From CAVWDU01 sp963753815 (lineage in GTDB: Bacteria > Pseudomonadota > Gammaproteobacteria > Pseudomonadales > Halieaceae): a DNA stretch of 64,000 nt. Under the pieces are notes generated by a model. The model searched no databases. It had not been told where the DNA came from and was given only the letters and a program-made list of their open reading frames with translations. This document shows, piece by piece, positions 1-8,622 of the stretch; positions within the stretch are counted from its first letter, which is position 1; each line of letters opens with the position of its first letter. The translations under genes were made by a program, and so were the position numbers. Location of the stretch: contig CAVWDU010000003.1 in assembly GCA_963753815.1 (NCBI GenBank), forward strand, positions 1,612,001 through 1,676,000. Reading direction: 5' to 3'.

Positions 1-127
1 CCGCCGGTATGGCTGCGCCCAGACCCTTGGCGACCAGGTTGTTGTCCATGCCAAGTGCATCAGCCACCGCCCCGATGTTGTCGGGCGTCAGCGCGCCGCT
101 GATCATGTCCATCACGTTAAAAGCCAT
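1..127 (-). CDS. DUF937 family protein, N-terminal fragment
   Basis: Only the first 42 codons lie in the window and the gene runs off the left edge. It starts with the ATG at 127 on the minus strand, preceded by a good Shine-Dalgarno (AAAGGAGAT). The visible peptide starts MAFNVMDMISGALTPDN and then has an alanine/glycine-rich helix. This resembles the N-terminus of DUF937 proteins, small alpha-helical proteins of unknown function. It is divergent from the hydrogenase operon. The family call rests on this short piece only. Confidence 0.55.
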   Translation of the reverse strand, partial: MAFNVMDMISGALTPDNIGAVADALGMDNNLVAKGLGAAIPA

Positions 128-152
128 TATCGATCTCCTTTATATGAGCGTG

Positions 153-189
153 TGCCCCGGACTCTCCCGCAGCTGCGGGAGACGGGGCA
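153..189. repeat. Long inverted repeat upstream of the DUF937 gene
   Basis: The core at 164-181 is a perfect 18-bp palindrome (CTCCCGCAGCTGCGGGAG). It is nested in an outer arm pair TGCCCC (153-158) and GGGGCA (184-189). No T-run follows on either strand, so it is not an obvious intrinsic terminator. It lies about 25 bp upstream of the DUF937 start and could be an operator or an mRNA 5' structure. Confidence 0.5.
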
Positions 190-362
190 TTCTAAACGTG
201 ACTGCGTCACAGTTGTCTGGGGCGATCACGGACCGCGCCCGGTTTCAAAGCCTAAGGAGTCTAGTACAAATAGCAGAAACTGCACGTGGCTTCAGAACCC
301 GGGGATTTCGGCCCTATGTCCCTGCGCAGGGTGCGGGTACTGGCCACAAACGGGGCCACGGG

Positions 363-376
363 TTGATCTGCGTCAA
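363..376. promoter_or_regulatory. Anr/FNR-type binding site upstream of hupS
   Basis: TTGATCTGCGTCAA matches the Anr/Dnr consensus TTGAT-N4-GTCAA exactly and the FNR consensus at 9 of 10 positions. Its centre is about 192 bp before the hupS start. With a -10 near TATAAA (417-422), the site would sit close to position -60, a class I activator position. It suggests that hydrogenase transcription rises at low oxygen. The regulator is not in the window. Confidence 0.6.
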
Positions 377-561
377 CGAGTTCAGGGTTACGGCAGACAG
401 GATTCCCGACACGGGCTATAAAGTACGCAGTAGTGCGTAATGTGTGCCTGGCGGTGATTTGAAGTACTGCCGTAGCAGACACCCACATTACCTCGCCGAT
501 TCAGTGACCCCAATCTGGCAGTTGAAGCCAGAACATCCGGGTCGGGCATGGAGAATCCACC

Positions 562-1656
562 ATGAGTTCCCCCGAAACCTTCTACGAGGTCTTCCGCCAG
601 CAGGGCATCAGCCGGCGTTCATTCAACAAGTTCTGTTCCCTGACCGCTGCCTCGCTGGGCCTGAGCCCCGCTTTTGCGCCTACCATCGCCCACGCCATGG
701 AAACCAAGCGCCGCACGCCGGTCATCTGGTTGAACGGCCTGGAATGTACCTGCTGCTCCGAGAGCTTTATCCGTTCGGGTCATCCGCTGGTCTCGGACGT
801 GGTGCTCTCCATGTTGTCGCTGGATTACTCCCACGTGCTGATGGCCGCCGCCGGTCACCAGGCAGAGGCCGCGCTGGAGGAAACGCGACGGGATCATGCC
901 GGCGAGTACATCCTCGCGGTGGAGGGAAACCCGCCGTTGAACGAAGACGGCATGTTCTGCATCGTCGGCGGACGCCCGTTCATCGAGCAGCTGCAGGAAA
1001 TGGCGGCCGGGGCCAAGGCCGTGGTGGCGTGGGGCTCCTGTGCGTCCAACGGCTGTGTGCAGGCCGCCCGACCTAACCCGACGCAGGCCACCCCGATTCA
1101 CAAGGTGATCCGCGACAAGCCCGTCATCAAGGTGCCCGGCTGCCCGCCCATCGCCGAGGTGATGACCGGTGTGCTCACCTATATGCTCACCTTTGATCGC
1201 GTACCGCCCCTGGACCGGCTCGGTCGTCCCAAGATGTTCTACGGCCAGCGCATCCACGACAAGTGCTACCGCCGGCCCCACTTCGACGCGGGTCAGTTCG
1301 CAGAGGCCTGGGACGACGAAAACTCCCGCAAGGGCTATTGCCTGTACAAGATGGGCTGCCGCGGCCCCACGACCTACAACGCCTGTTCAACCGTTCGCTG
1401 GAACGAGGGTGTCTCGTTCCCGATCCAGTCGGGTCACGGTTGCATCGGCTGTTCGGAGGAAAACTTCTGGGATAACGGTCCGTTTTACGACCGCCTCGCC
1501 ACTGTCCACACGCCCCTCGGCGTGGAATCCAACGCCGACAAGGTCGGCCTCGGCGCGCTGGGCGTGGTCGGGGCCGGGGTCGCCGCACACGCGGCCGCGT
1601 CGGCGTTGCAGCGGGCGCGATCGGCCGAACCCAGCTCAGCGGATGCCGGAGAATAA
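562..1656 (+). CDS. hupS: [NiFe]-hydrogenase small subunit (membrane-bound uptake type)
   Basis: This is the electron-transferring small subunit of a periplasmic membrane-bound hydrogenase; it carries three Fe-S clusters. A Tat signal (SRRSFNKF, residues 17-24) precedes the mature part. The proximal-cluster cysteines are C62, C64, C65, C160, C165 and C194. This six-cysteine pattern, with CTCC and GSCASNGC motifs, is typical of the [4Fe-3S] cluster of oxygen-tolerant group 1d enzymes such as E. coli Hyd-1. A C-terminal Gly/Ala-rich hydrophobic segment (about residues 330-350) should anchor it in the membrane. The 364-aa length is normal. It is the first gene of the operon, 3 bp before hupL. 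Confidence 0.95.
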   Translation: MSSPETFYEVFRQQGISRRSFNKFCSLTAASLGLSPAFAPTIAHAMETKRRTPVIWLNGLECTCCSESFIRSGHPLVSDVVLSMLSLDYSHVLMAAAGHQAEAALEETRRDHAGEYILAVEGNPPLNEDGMFCIVGGRPFIEQLQEMAAGAKAVVAWGSCASNGCVQAARPNPTQATPIHKVIRDKPVIKVPGCPPIAEVMTGVLTYMLTFDRVPPLDRLGRPKMFYGQRIHDKCYRRPHFDAGQFAEAWDDENSRKGYCLYKMGCRGPTTYNACSTVRWNEGVSFPIQSGHGCIGCSEENFWDNGPFYDRLATVHTPLGVESNADKVGLGALGVVGAGVAAHAAASALQRARSAEPSSADAGE

Positions 1657-1659
1657 ATA

Positions 1660-3450
1660 ATGGCCATTCAAACACCCAACGGCTTCACCCTCGACAACTC
1701 CGGTCAGCGCATCGTGGTCGACCCGGTCACCCGTATCGAGGGCCACCTGCGCATCGAGGTGAACATCGACGACAGCAACGTGATTCGCAACGCGGTGTCG
1801 ACCGGCACCATGTGGCGAGGCCTGGAAGTCATCCTCAAGGGGCGTGATCCCCGCGATGCCTGGGCCTTCACCCAGCGAATCTGTGGTGTCTGTACCGGGA
1901 CTCACGCGCTCACCTCGGTGCGGGCGGTGGAAGACGCCCTCGCTATCGAGATTCCCGAGAATGCCAATATCATCCGCAACATGATGCAGCTGGCACTGCA
2001 GGTCCACGATCACCTGGTGCACTTCTACCACCTGCACGCCCTGGACTGGGTCGACGTGGTCTCCGCGTTGTCCGCCGACCCCAAGGCGACCAGCGAGCTG
2101 GCCCAGTCTATCTCCGACTGGCCGAAATCCTCGCCGGGTTATTTCCGGGACCTGCAGTCGCGGCTGAAGAAATTCGTCGAGTCGGGGCAGCTTGGCCTGT
2201 TCCGCAATGGCTACTGGGGGCACGCCGCGTACAAACTGCCGCCAGAGGCCAACCTCATGGCCACCGCGCACTACCTCGAGGCTCTGGATTTCCAGAAGGA
2301 AATCAAGAAGATTCACACGGTGTTTGGCGGCAAGAACCCGCACCCGAACTGGCTGGTCGGGGGTGTGCCCTGCCCGATCAACGTGTCCGATACCGGCGCC
2401 GTCGGTGCCATCAATATTGAACGGCTGAGCCTGGTCAAGCGGATCATCGATGAGAGTCGCCAGTTTGTCGAACAGGTGTACGTACCAGACCTGATGGCGA
2501 TTGCCTCCTTCTACAAGGACTGGACCTACGGCGGCGGGTTGTCCGGTCGCAACGTGATGTCTTACGGCGACATTCCGGATTACGCCAATGACTACAGCGC
2601 CGGCAACCTGTTGCTGCCACGCGGCGCCATCGTCGACGGCAACCTCGCCGAGGTGCACGAGGTCGACCTGCGCGACAGCGAGGAAATCCAGGAGTTTGTC
2701 TCCCACTCCTGGTACAGCTACGCCGATGAGGACGTCGGCCTGCATCCGTGGGACGGTGTCACCGAACCCAACTTCGAGCTGGGAGAGAACTCCAAGGGCA
2801 CCAAGACCCGTATCGAGTCCCTGGATGAGAACGCCAAGTACTCGTGGATCAAGAGCCCGCGCTGGAAGGGTCATCCGATGGAAGTGGGTCCGCTGGCGCG
2901 CTACATCATCGGCTATGCCAGCAACAACGCGGAATTCAAGGAGCCCACCGAGAAGCTGCTCAAGGACCTCGGCCTCCCCGTTTCAGCGCTGTTCTCGACA
3001 TTGGGTCGCACCGCCGCCCGTGGCCTCGAGTGCGCGTGGGCGGCGGAGAAACTCCAGTACTTCTATGGCCGCCTGATTGCCAATATCAAAGCCGGCGACA
3101 CCGCGACCGCCAATACCGAGCGGTGGGACCCGTCCACCTGGCCTGCGGACGTCAAGGGCGTGGGCTTCACCGAGGCCCCGCGCGGCGCGCTGGGTCACTG
3201 GGTTCATATCAAGGATACCCGGATAGAAAACTACCAGGCCGTGGTGCCGACGACCTGGAACGCCGGTCCGCGCGATGCCGAGGGCAATATCGGTGCCTAC
3301 GAGGCCTCCCTGCTGGATACGCCGGTCGACAACGCGGAGCAGCCCCTGGAAATACTCCGCACCATTCATTCATTCGACCCCTGCCTGGCCTGCTCCACGC
3401 ACGTCATGAGCCCTGAGGGCGAGGAACTCTCCAACGTTACGGTGCGCTAG
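1660..3450 (+). CDS. hupL: [NiFe]-hydrogenase large subunit
   Basis: This is the catalytic subunit that oxidises H2 at the NiFe(CN)2CO site. The N-terminal ligand motif RICGVCTGTH gives C75 and C78; the conserved RIEGH lies near residue 28. The C-terminal motif DPCLACSTH ends at H581 and is followed by a 15-residue peptide (VMSPEGEELSNVTVR) that the HupD protease should remove after nickel insertion. The length of 596 aa is usual for group 1d enzymes. It has no signal of its own and is expected to be exported with HupS through Tat. Confidence 0.96.
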   Translation: MAIQTPNGFTLDNSGQRIVVDPVTRIEGHLRIEVNIDDSNVIRNAVSTGTMWRGLEVILKGRDPRDAWAFTQRICGVCTGTHALTSVRAVEDALAIEIPENANIIRNMMQLALQVHDHLVHFYHLHALDWVDVVSALSADPKATSELAQSISDWPKSSPGYFRDLQSRLKKFVESGQLGLFRNGYWGHAAYKLPPEANLMATAHYLEALDFQKEIKKIHTVFGGKNPHPNWLVGGVPCPINVSDTGAVGAINIERLSLVKRIIDESRQFVEQVYVPDLMAIASFYKDWTYGGGLSGRNVMSYGDIPDYANDYSAGNLLLPRGAIVDGNLAEVHEVDLRDSEEIQEFVSHSWYSYADEDVGLHPWDGVTEPNFELGENSKGTKTRIESLDENAKYSWIKSPRWKGHPMEVGPLARYIIGYASNNAEFKEPTEKLLKDLGLPVSALFSTLGRTAARGLECAWAAEKLQYFYGRLIANIKAGDTATANTERWDPSTWPADVKGVGFTEAPRGALGHWVHIKDTRIENYQAVVPTTWNAGPRDAEGNIGAYEASLLDTPVDNAEQPLEILRTIHSFDPCLACSTHVMSPEGEELSNVTVR

Positions 3451-3478
3451 CGGTACCGCGCATCGGGAGGCGATCAGT

Positions 3479-4222
3479 GTGAACGAAACCGGATCGAAAA
3501 AACGCATCAGTGTGCTGCAGTCACTGGTACACCAGGCCACGGAAGTACAGACACCGGCGGCCAAGATTTATGTCTACCAGGCCCCGGTGCGACTCTGGCA
3601 CTGGGTCAATGCGCTGTGCATCGTCACGCTGTGCGTGACCGGCTACCTGATCGCCAGCCCGCTGGCATCGGTGCCCGGTGAGGCCTCGTTAAATTATTCA
3701 TTTGGCTACGTGCGGCTTATCCATTTTGCGGCCGGCCAGATACTGGGCGTCGCGCTGCTGGTGCGGCTGGTGTGGGCGTTCCTGGGCAATCACCACGCGC
3801 ACCAGTTGTTCGCGCCCCCGGTCTGGAGCGGCAAATGGTGGCGCGAGGTCTGGCACGAGGTGCGCTGGTATGCGTTCCTGGAGAAAACACCGAAGAAATA
3901 CGTCGGCCACAATCCGCTCGCCCAGTTGGCCATGTTCACGCTATTCCTGTTACCCCTGTTGCTCAGCCTGTTCACCGGCTTTGCGCTGTACGCGGAAGGC
4001 GCGGGCATAGAGTCTGCCTGGTACACGGCATTCGGCTGGGTGTTCGCGGTACTCGGCGACAGTTTCTCGGTACACACGATCCACCACCTCAGTATGTGGG
4101 TCATCGTCTGTTTCTCCGTGATTCATATCTACGTGGCCGTGCGCGAGGACATCATGAGCCGGCAGAGCCTGGTTTCCACCATGATTTCCGGGTGGCGCTA
4201 CTTCAAGGACGACAAGGAATGA
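3479..4222 (+). CDS. hupC: Hydrogenase b-type cytochrome subunit
   Basis: This 247-aa integral membrane di-haem cytochrome b (HupC/HyaC family) passes electrons from HupS to the quinone pool. Four hydrophobic segments are visible. Candidate haem histidines lie in RLWHWVNAL, RLIHFAAGQ and the HTIHHLSMW...VIHIY helix. The start is a GTG preceded by GGGAGG. Its stop overlaps the hupD start (ATGA), so the two are probably translationally coupled. Confidence 0.93.
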   Translation: MNETGSKKRISVLQSLVHQATEVQTPAAKIYVYQAPVRLWHWVNALCIVTLCVTGYLIASPLASVPGEASLNYSFGYVRLIHFAAGQILGVALLVRLVWAFLGNHHAHQLFAPPVWSGKWWREVWHEVRWYAFLEKTPKKYVGHNPLAQLAMFTLFLLPLLLSLFTGFALYAEGAGIESAWYTAFGWVFAVLGDSFSVHTIHHLSMWVIVCFSVIHIYVAVREDIMSRQSLVSTMISGWRYFKDDKE

Positions 4223-4845
4223 CAGGTGACGGGGGAGCGCTGGTTCTGGGTGTGGGCAACATCCTCTGGGCCGACGAGGGTTTTGGCGTGCGCTGCGTCG
4301 AGGCCTTCGCGCGCCGCTTTGAACCGATGGCAGGGCTCACGGTGGCCGACGGCGGCACCCAGGGCCTTTACCTGGTCGACCTGTTACGCGAGTACGACCC
4401 CGTGGTGATCTTCGACGCGGTGGATTTCGGCGATGCCCCCGGCACGCTGCGGGTGGTCCACGACGATGACATTCCGGCCTTTGTCGGCGCTCACAAGATG
4501 AGCCTTCACCAGGCCGGCCTGCAGGATGTGATTGCCTGCGCGAAGCTGCTGGGCGGTTGCGCCCAACGGATGGTGCTGATCGGCGTACAGCCTGTGGAAC
4601 TGGAAGATTACGGCGGCAGCCTGCGCCCGGGTGTGAGCGCCGCCATCGCCCCCGCACTGGAGACTGCTGCCCGTTACCTGGGCGAAGCCGGCATTCACCT
4701 GAGCGAGCGTGCCGAGCGACCGGAGGTGGTGGACATCATCACACCCGGGCTGGATCTCGATAACTACGAGCGGGGTCGCCCGGACGACCGGGCTGCCTGC
4801 CGCTTCGGTGACGAGCGTGTCCTGTCGCGGGGAGCGCGCAGTTGA
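4219..4845 (+). CDS. hupD: Hydrogenase maturation endopeptidase
   Basis: HupD/HyaD-family protease (208 aa) that cleaves the C-terminal tail of HupL once nickel is in place. Family marks are the N-terminal LGVGNILWADEGFGVR block, with an acidic nickel-sensing residue, DAVDFG in the middle, and a conserved AHKMSLHQ segment. The ATG at 4219 overlaps the hupC stop. The C-terminal part after about residue 165 is more variable. Confidence 0.93.
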   Translation: MTGDGGALVLGVGNILWADEGFGVRCVEAFARRFEPMAGLTVADGGTQGLYLVDLLREYDPVVIFDAVDFGDAPGTLRVVHDDDIPAFVGAHKMSLHQAGLQDVIACAKLLGGCAQRMVLIGVQPVELEDYGGSLRPGVSAAIAPALETAARYLGEAGIHLSERAERPEVVDIITPGLDLDNYERGRPDDRAACRFGDERVLSRGARS

Positions 4846-4873
4846 TCGCGCCCGGCTGTCGCGGTAACGGGTG

Positions 4874-5221
4874 ATGTGCATCGGTGTGCCCCTGCAGGTC
4901 CTCCATACCTTGCCCTCGGGCGCAGCGATGTGCGCCGACCCGGGCGAGCCTGCCACCGCGCGCCCCGTCGAGACCCTGCTGCTCGATACCGCACCCGCCC
5001 CGGGCGACTGGTTGCTCGTGCACGTCGACATGGCGATTCGCCCGATCTCGGCACTGGAAGCCGGCCGCATCGGCGATGCCCTGCGGGCGGTGACCGCGGC
5101 GGCGGCGGGCGCACCTTTCGAACACCTGCTCGCAGACCTGATCGATCGGGAGCCGCAGCTGCCGCCGCACTTGCGAGCCGCGCAACCAGCGGAGGTAGAC
5201 AATGACCAGTACGGCGATTGA
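4874..5221 (+). CDS. hupF: HypC-like hydrogenase chaperone
   Basis: HupF is a HypC paralogue, found in operons for enzymes made under oxygen, that protects and holds HupL during maturation. It begins MCIGVP; Cys2 is the functional residue of the family, so the ATG at 4874 is chosen over the GTG just before it. It has 115 codons, longer than HypC, as expected for HupF with its C-terminal extension. It overlaps hupG by 20 bp. Confidence 0.9.
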   Translation: MCIGVPLQVLHTLPSGAAMCADPGEPATARPVETLLLDTAPAPGDWLLVHVDMAIRPISALEAGRIGDALRAVTAAAAGAPFEHLLADLIDREPQLPPHLRAAQPAEVDNDQYGD

Positions 5222-5642
5222 TGACATGGTGGAGCGGGGTCTCCTGCGCCAGGTGGATGCCGGGTCTATGGACGCGTTCCTGGGCGACGAAAAACTGCGG
5301 GTACTGTTCTTCGTCGCCGGCCACAGCCAGCGCGGCGACAACCAGGACGTCGCCGTGGCCCTGCGCGAGATTCTCAAGGACTACCCTGGCCAGGTGCAGG
5401 CGGCGCTGGTCGACGCGACCGATGATCAGCCGCTGCAGGCCCGGTTCCGGGTACTGGCGCTGCCCAGCCTGGTACTGACGCTGGCGGGAGAAACGCTGGA
5501 AGTCATACCCCGGGTCCGCGACTGGAGCGACTACGTGACGGCGTTCCGCCGCTACCTCGGCAACCCGGGCGCCCCGGCCAACTCCGCGGTGGCCGGTTCG
5601 AACGTGCGACCGGCAGTAGACAACAAGGAGGCTCAAGCATGA
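5202..5642 (+). CDS. hupG: HupG/HyaE family hydrogenase accessory protein (thioredoxin-like fold)
   Basis: 146-aa protein resembling HyaE/HupG, a thioredoxin-fold chaperone without the redox CxxC, thought to bind the Tat signal of the small subunit before export. The central strand-helix pattern RVLFFVAG...VQAALVD...RFRVLALPSLVL is typical. It overlaps hupF upstream and hupH downstream (ATGAG), which supports coupled translation. Confidence 0.88.
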   Translation: MTSTAIDDMVERGLLRQVDAGSMDAFLGDEKLRVLFFVAGHSQRGDNQDVAVALREILKDYPGQVQAALVDATDDQPLQARFRVLALPSLVLTLAGETLEVIPRVRDWSDYVTAFRRYLGNPGAPANSAVAGSNVRPAVDNKEAQA

Positions 5643-6523
5643 GCAAGCCCGAGCTGATTCCCAGCCGCGACCTGGGTCAGGAACGCGCCAATCCCATGAT
5701 CTGGGAGGGCGAGGAGCAGGCCGAGGGCGTATTCCTCGATACCGGTGAGGCGCTTGACCTGCTGGGGGTACCGGCCCTGCAAGTACCGCCGGAGCCCCGG
5801 TTGCCGCTCGATTATACGCCGGGCCCGGACCTGCGGGCCGCGCTGGCGCAGTTGCGCCACAGCCTTGCCAGCGCCGCCGCCGGCGAGGTCGACGGGCGGC
5901 GAATAGACGTCACCGCTCTGCAGCCACAGTCGCGCCAGGCGGTGCTGGAAATGCTGGGCGAGGGTGAGGTGAGTGGTTTCGTGGTGCTGGACGGGGTTCG
6001 CTACACGGTGACCGAGTCGGTGTTGCCCGGCGTCTGGCGCGTGGCGGGCACGGATGACAGCGAGTGGCTGGAGGTGGGGCCGGTGCCAGCGGTGATCACC
6101 GAGGCGGCCGGCAGTTTGCGGGCGGCGCCGTTTACCCTGCCCCCGGCCGGCCCCGGCATCATGAACGGGCTCGCCGTACTGGCTGAGATCAGCGAACACG
6201 CGGCGGCATGGGACGGCACGGCGGCCGCCAACCGCGTGCTCAACTTCACCCTGTTGCCGATGAGCCCGGAGGACCAGCAACTGCTGATCGACGTGCTCGG
6301 TCGCGCGGAGCTGGTGCTGGACTCTGGCGGGTTCGGCAACTGCAGGATCATGGCGACCCACGTGCGCGATGTCTGGGCGGTGCAGTATGTCAACGCCATG
6401 GGCAACACGATCCTCGACACGATCGAGGTCGGACGTATACCGGAGGCGGCGGTGGCGGCGAGCCAGGACCTGCAGGATTCCGCGCGCCGGCTCGACGATA
6501 TCCTGGATACCTACCTGTCATGA
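5639..6523 (+). CDS. hupH: HupH/HyaF family hydrogenase expression protein
   Basis: 294-aa accessory protein of the HupH/HyaF family, involved in maturation of the small subunit and its Fe-S clusters. The C-terminal block with ELVLDSGGFGNCRIMATHVRDVW and QYVNAMGN is characteristic of the family. The start overlaps hupG by 4 bp and the stop overlaps the next gene by 4 bp (ATGA). Confidence 0.9.
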   Translation: MSKPELIPSRDLGQERANPMIWEGEEQAEGVFLDTGEALDLLGVPALQVPPEPRLPLDYTPGPDLRAALAQLRHSLASAAAGEVDGRRIDVTALQPQSRQAVLEMLGEGEVSGFVVLDGVRYTVTESVLPGVWRVAGTDDSEWLEVGPVPAVITEAAGSLRAAPFTLPPAGPGIMNGLAVLAEISEHAAAWDGTAAANRVLNFTLLPMSPEDQQLLIDVLGRAELVLDSGGFGNCRIMATHVRDVWAVQYVNAMGNTILDTIEVGRIPEAAVAASQDLQDSARRLDDILDTYLS

Positions 6524-7254
6524 ACGGCTTCGAGGGGTCTTTCCTGGGTGACAACGATCGCATCGCCGACGCTACCCGGCTGGAATGCGGCGTCTGCTGG
6601 TGGGTCTACGACCCGGCCGAAGGTGACAGTGGCGCAGGCGTCCCGGCCGGCACGCCGTTTGCCGCGCTGCCGGAGCAGTGGCGTTGCCCCCGCTGCGACA
6701 ACGCCCGCAATCAGTTCATGGTGTTGGCGGAGTCGCAGGGCTCGGTCGCGGCCCGTGAGCCCGGCGAAAGCGTACCCGCGGCACAGCAGCCCCTGCTCGA
6801 GTGCCGGGCTGCACTGTTGGGCGCCTACACCGCCATCGACGAAAAAATGCGCGGCCTGCCGGTGTACAACGAGACGCTGGATATCCAGTTGATCGGCCTG
6901 CGGGAATGGGGAAACGACTGGCTCGGCATCGTCGCCACACCGTGGTGCATGAACATCGTGCTGGTACCGCGAGAGGAAGCCACGCCCCGCCTGGAGGGGA
7001 CTAAACGCGAGCGGGTGTTTCCCTCGGGTCGCTACGACTTCATCGCCGGGCACCTTGCCGGCGTCGGCCCCATGGAATCCTGCTCGCTGTTTTCACCCAT
7101 GCACGAGTTCGATACGCCGTCGGTGGTGCGACTGGTGGCGGAGCACGCGCTGTCAGAGCTACTTGCCCCGCCCGGTGAAAGCGAGCCTGCGCAGATGAGC
7201 CGACGCGGGTTTCTGCGCGGCGGGAAGCGCGGTGGTGAAATCGCCGTCGGCTGA
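6520..7254 (+). CDS. hupJ: Rubredoxin-HupJ fusion protein
   Basis: A 244-aa fusion of two proteins that are separate (HupI and HupJ) in Rhizobium. Residues about 20-70 form a rubredoxin with CGVCWWVYDP and CPRC iron ligands, implicated in oxygen-protected small-subunit maturation. Residues about 95-210 match the HybE/HupJ chaperone, which holds the Tat precursor. The C-terminus has a twin-arginine-like stretch (SRRGFLRGGKRG) at the wrong end for an export signal. The ATG at 6520 overlaps the hupH stop. The domain assignment is firm; the role of the tail is unknown. Confidence 0.88.
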   Translation: MNGFEGSFLGDNDRIADATRLECGVCWWVYDPAEGDSGAGVPAGTPFAALPEQWRCPRCDNARNQFMVLAESQGSVAAREPGESVPAAQQPLLECRAALLGAYTAIDEKMRGLPVYNETLDIQLIGLREWGNDWLGIVATPWCMNIVLVPREEATPRLEGTKRERVFPSGRYDFIAGHLAGVGPMESCSLFSPMHEFDTPSVVRLVAEHALSELLAPPGESEPAQMSRRGFLRGGKRGGEIAVG

Positions 7255-8276
7255 TTTTTCAGCCCCACAGATCCTCATCCGCCACGGCTCCGCGGGCGCG
7301 TCCGTGCGCCAGAACCGGCCGGTTGTCTCCTCCGTGCTCGCCGGGATGCGGGTGCGCGAGGCGCTGGCGCTGCTGCCTGCACTGCTGCCCGTATGCGGGG
7401 AGGCGCAGGGATTCGCGGCCCGTAACGCGGTAGCCGCAGCCCGCGAGGAGACGGTCGCTGAGGAGGGCGGAGCACCGGCACCGCGACTGTGGCGGGAGCA
7501 GGCCTTCGCGGTGGCCTGGCGGCATGGCATCGACTGGTGCGATGAACTCGGCGAGACACGCGACGTCGATGCCCGTGGCGCGCGTCCGCCAGGCGGACGA
7601 CGACCGCCAGCGATCAACTGCTCTGGCGGCGTTGGCTCCGGGGCTGGAATCGGTGCGCAGCCTCGACCAGTTGCTCGACTGGATGCGGGAGAGCGACTGC
7701 ACGGCCGCGAGGGTCGCCCGGGAAGCAATGGACAGCGGGCGGCCGCTGGTCGCGGTGCGCTGTCTCGGCGGCGAGCCGTTGGCCCGCGTCGCGGAGACGG
7801 TGTTGGAAAGCGAGTCCTATGATCCGCAGGCGCCCTCCGCCGATGCCGTCGACGTCGGCCCGCTGGCGATGCAACGCGACCCGCTGGTGGGCGCGCTGCA
7901 GGAAGAGCTGGGATCAACGCTGCTGGCGCGACGACTGGCGCAGGTGCTCGAGCTGCGGGTGATCGCGCGGGCGCTGGCAGGCGGGGAAGCCGCGGCCCCG
8001 TGTATGGCCTCGGGCTGGCCCACCGATACGTGCGTGGGTATGGGCCGGGCGGTCACCGCGCGCGGCCCGGTGTTCCACCGGGTGAGGTTGGAGACCGACC
8101 GGGATACGGTTGCGGACTGGCGGGTGCTGGCGCCGACCGACTGGCATTTCAGCCCGGCGGGGCCGGTGGCGAAAGCATTGCCGGCGATGACGAACCCGCG
8201 TGCGATTCGCAAGCTCGTGGGCGCATTTGATCCCTGTGCGCCCTGGTCCCTGCAGCCGCCAGTGGATGCGGGCTGA
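7232..8276 (+). pseudogene. hupK: hupK, hydrogenase expression protein, interrupted by a frameshift
   Basis: HupK/HoxV proteins resemble the hydrogenase large subunit and act as a scaffold for the Fe(CN)2CO group. The N-terminal part reads in one frame from the GTG at 7232 to about 7573. The rest reads in another frame from about 7578 to 8276. Removing one base (the G at about 7575, in GCCCGTGG) joins them as DALARVRQAD and gives about 347 aa, near the family length. It overlaps hupJ upstream and hypA follows after 4 bp. Either the gene is broken or the base is an assembly error. Confidence 0.8.
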
Positions 8277-8280
8277 CGGC

Positions 8281-8622
8281 ATGCACGAGATGGCCCTGTG
8301 CAACAGCCTGGTCAACCTGATCAGGGAGCAGCAGCGCGAACGCGGCTTCGCGCGGGTGACCCGGGTGGTGGTGGAGATCGGCGTGCTGGGGCACGTCGAC
8401 CCCCATGCACTGGCCTTCGCCTTCGAGGTCGAGGCCAACGGCTCGCCGGCGGAGGACGCCGCGCTGGATATTCGCGAGATCGAGGGCCGCGCCTGGTGCA
8501 TGGACTGCAGCGAACTGGTGAGCATCGGGCGTCGGGGTGACGCCTGTCCGGGCTGTGGTGGTTTCGGTATGATCGTGGAGCAGGGCGACGAACTGCGCCT
8601 GAAAGAAATGGAGGTGATGTGA
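8281..8622 (+). CDS. hypA: Hydrogenase nickel incorporation protein HypA
   Basis: 113-aa zinc- and nickel-binding metallochaperone that delivers nickel to the large subunit with HypB. It starts MHEMAL; His2 is the nickel ligand, which fixes the ATG at 8281. The zinc ribbon is formed by CMDC and CPGC. The stop overlaps the hypB start. Confidence 0.94.
   Translation: MHEMALCNSLVNLIREQQRERGFARVTRVVVEIGVLGHVDPHALAFAFEVEANGSPAEDAALDIREIEGRAWCMDCSELVSIGRRGDACPGCGGFGMIVEQGDELRLKEMEVM

Larger units (their letters stand above)
128..561. other. Divergent intergenic region upstream of the hydrogenase operon
   Basis: This 434-bp stretch has no convincing gene. Short open frames on both strands lack ribosome sites and family resemblance. 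It holds a strong inverted repeat (153-189) and an Anr/FNR-type box (363-376), and must carry the promoters of the DUF937 gene and of hupS. An AT-rich TATAAA at 417-422 downstream of the Anr box is a plausible -10 element. Confidence 0.6.

Noticed and set aside
480..561. Sigma-54 (-24/-12) promoter for hupS
   Set aside because: TGGCAGTTGAAGCC has the GG but not a proper GC at the right spacing, so an Anr-dependent sigma-70 promoter is the better reading.
1636..2874. 412-codon minus-strand frame opposite hupL
   Set aside because: It is antisense to a clearly conserved gene and is a by-product of GC-rich codon bias. Similar antisense frames over hypD (12071-13411), hypF (10516-11406), ilvD (57187-58422) and the P450 gene (62073-62966) were rejected for the same reason.
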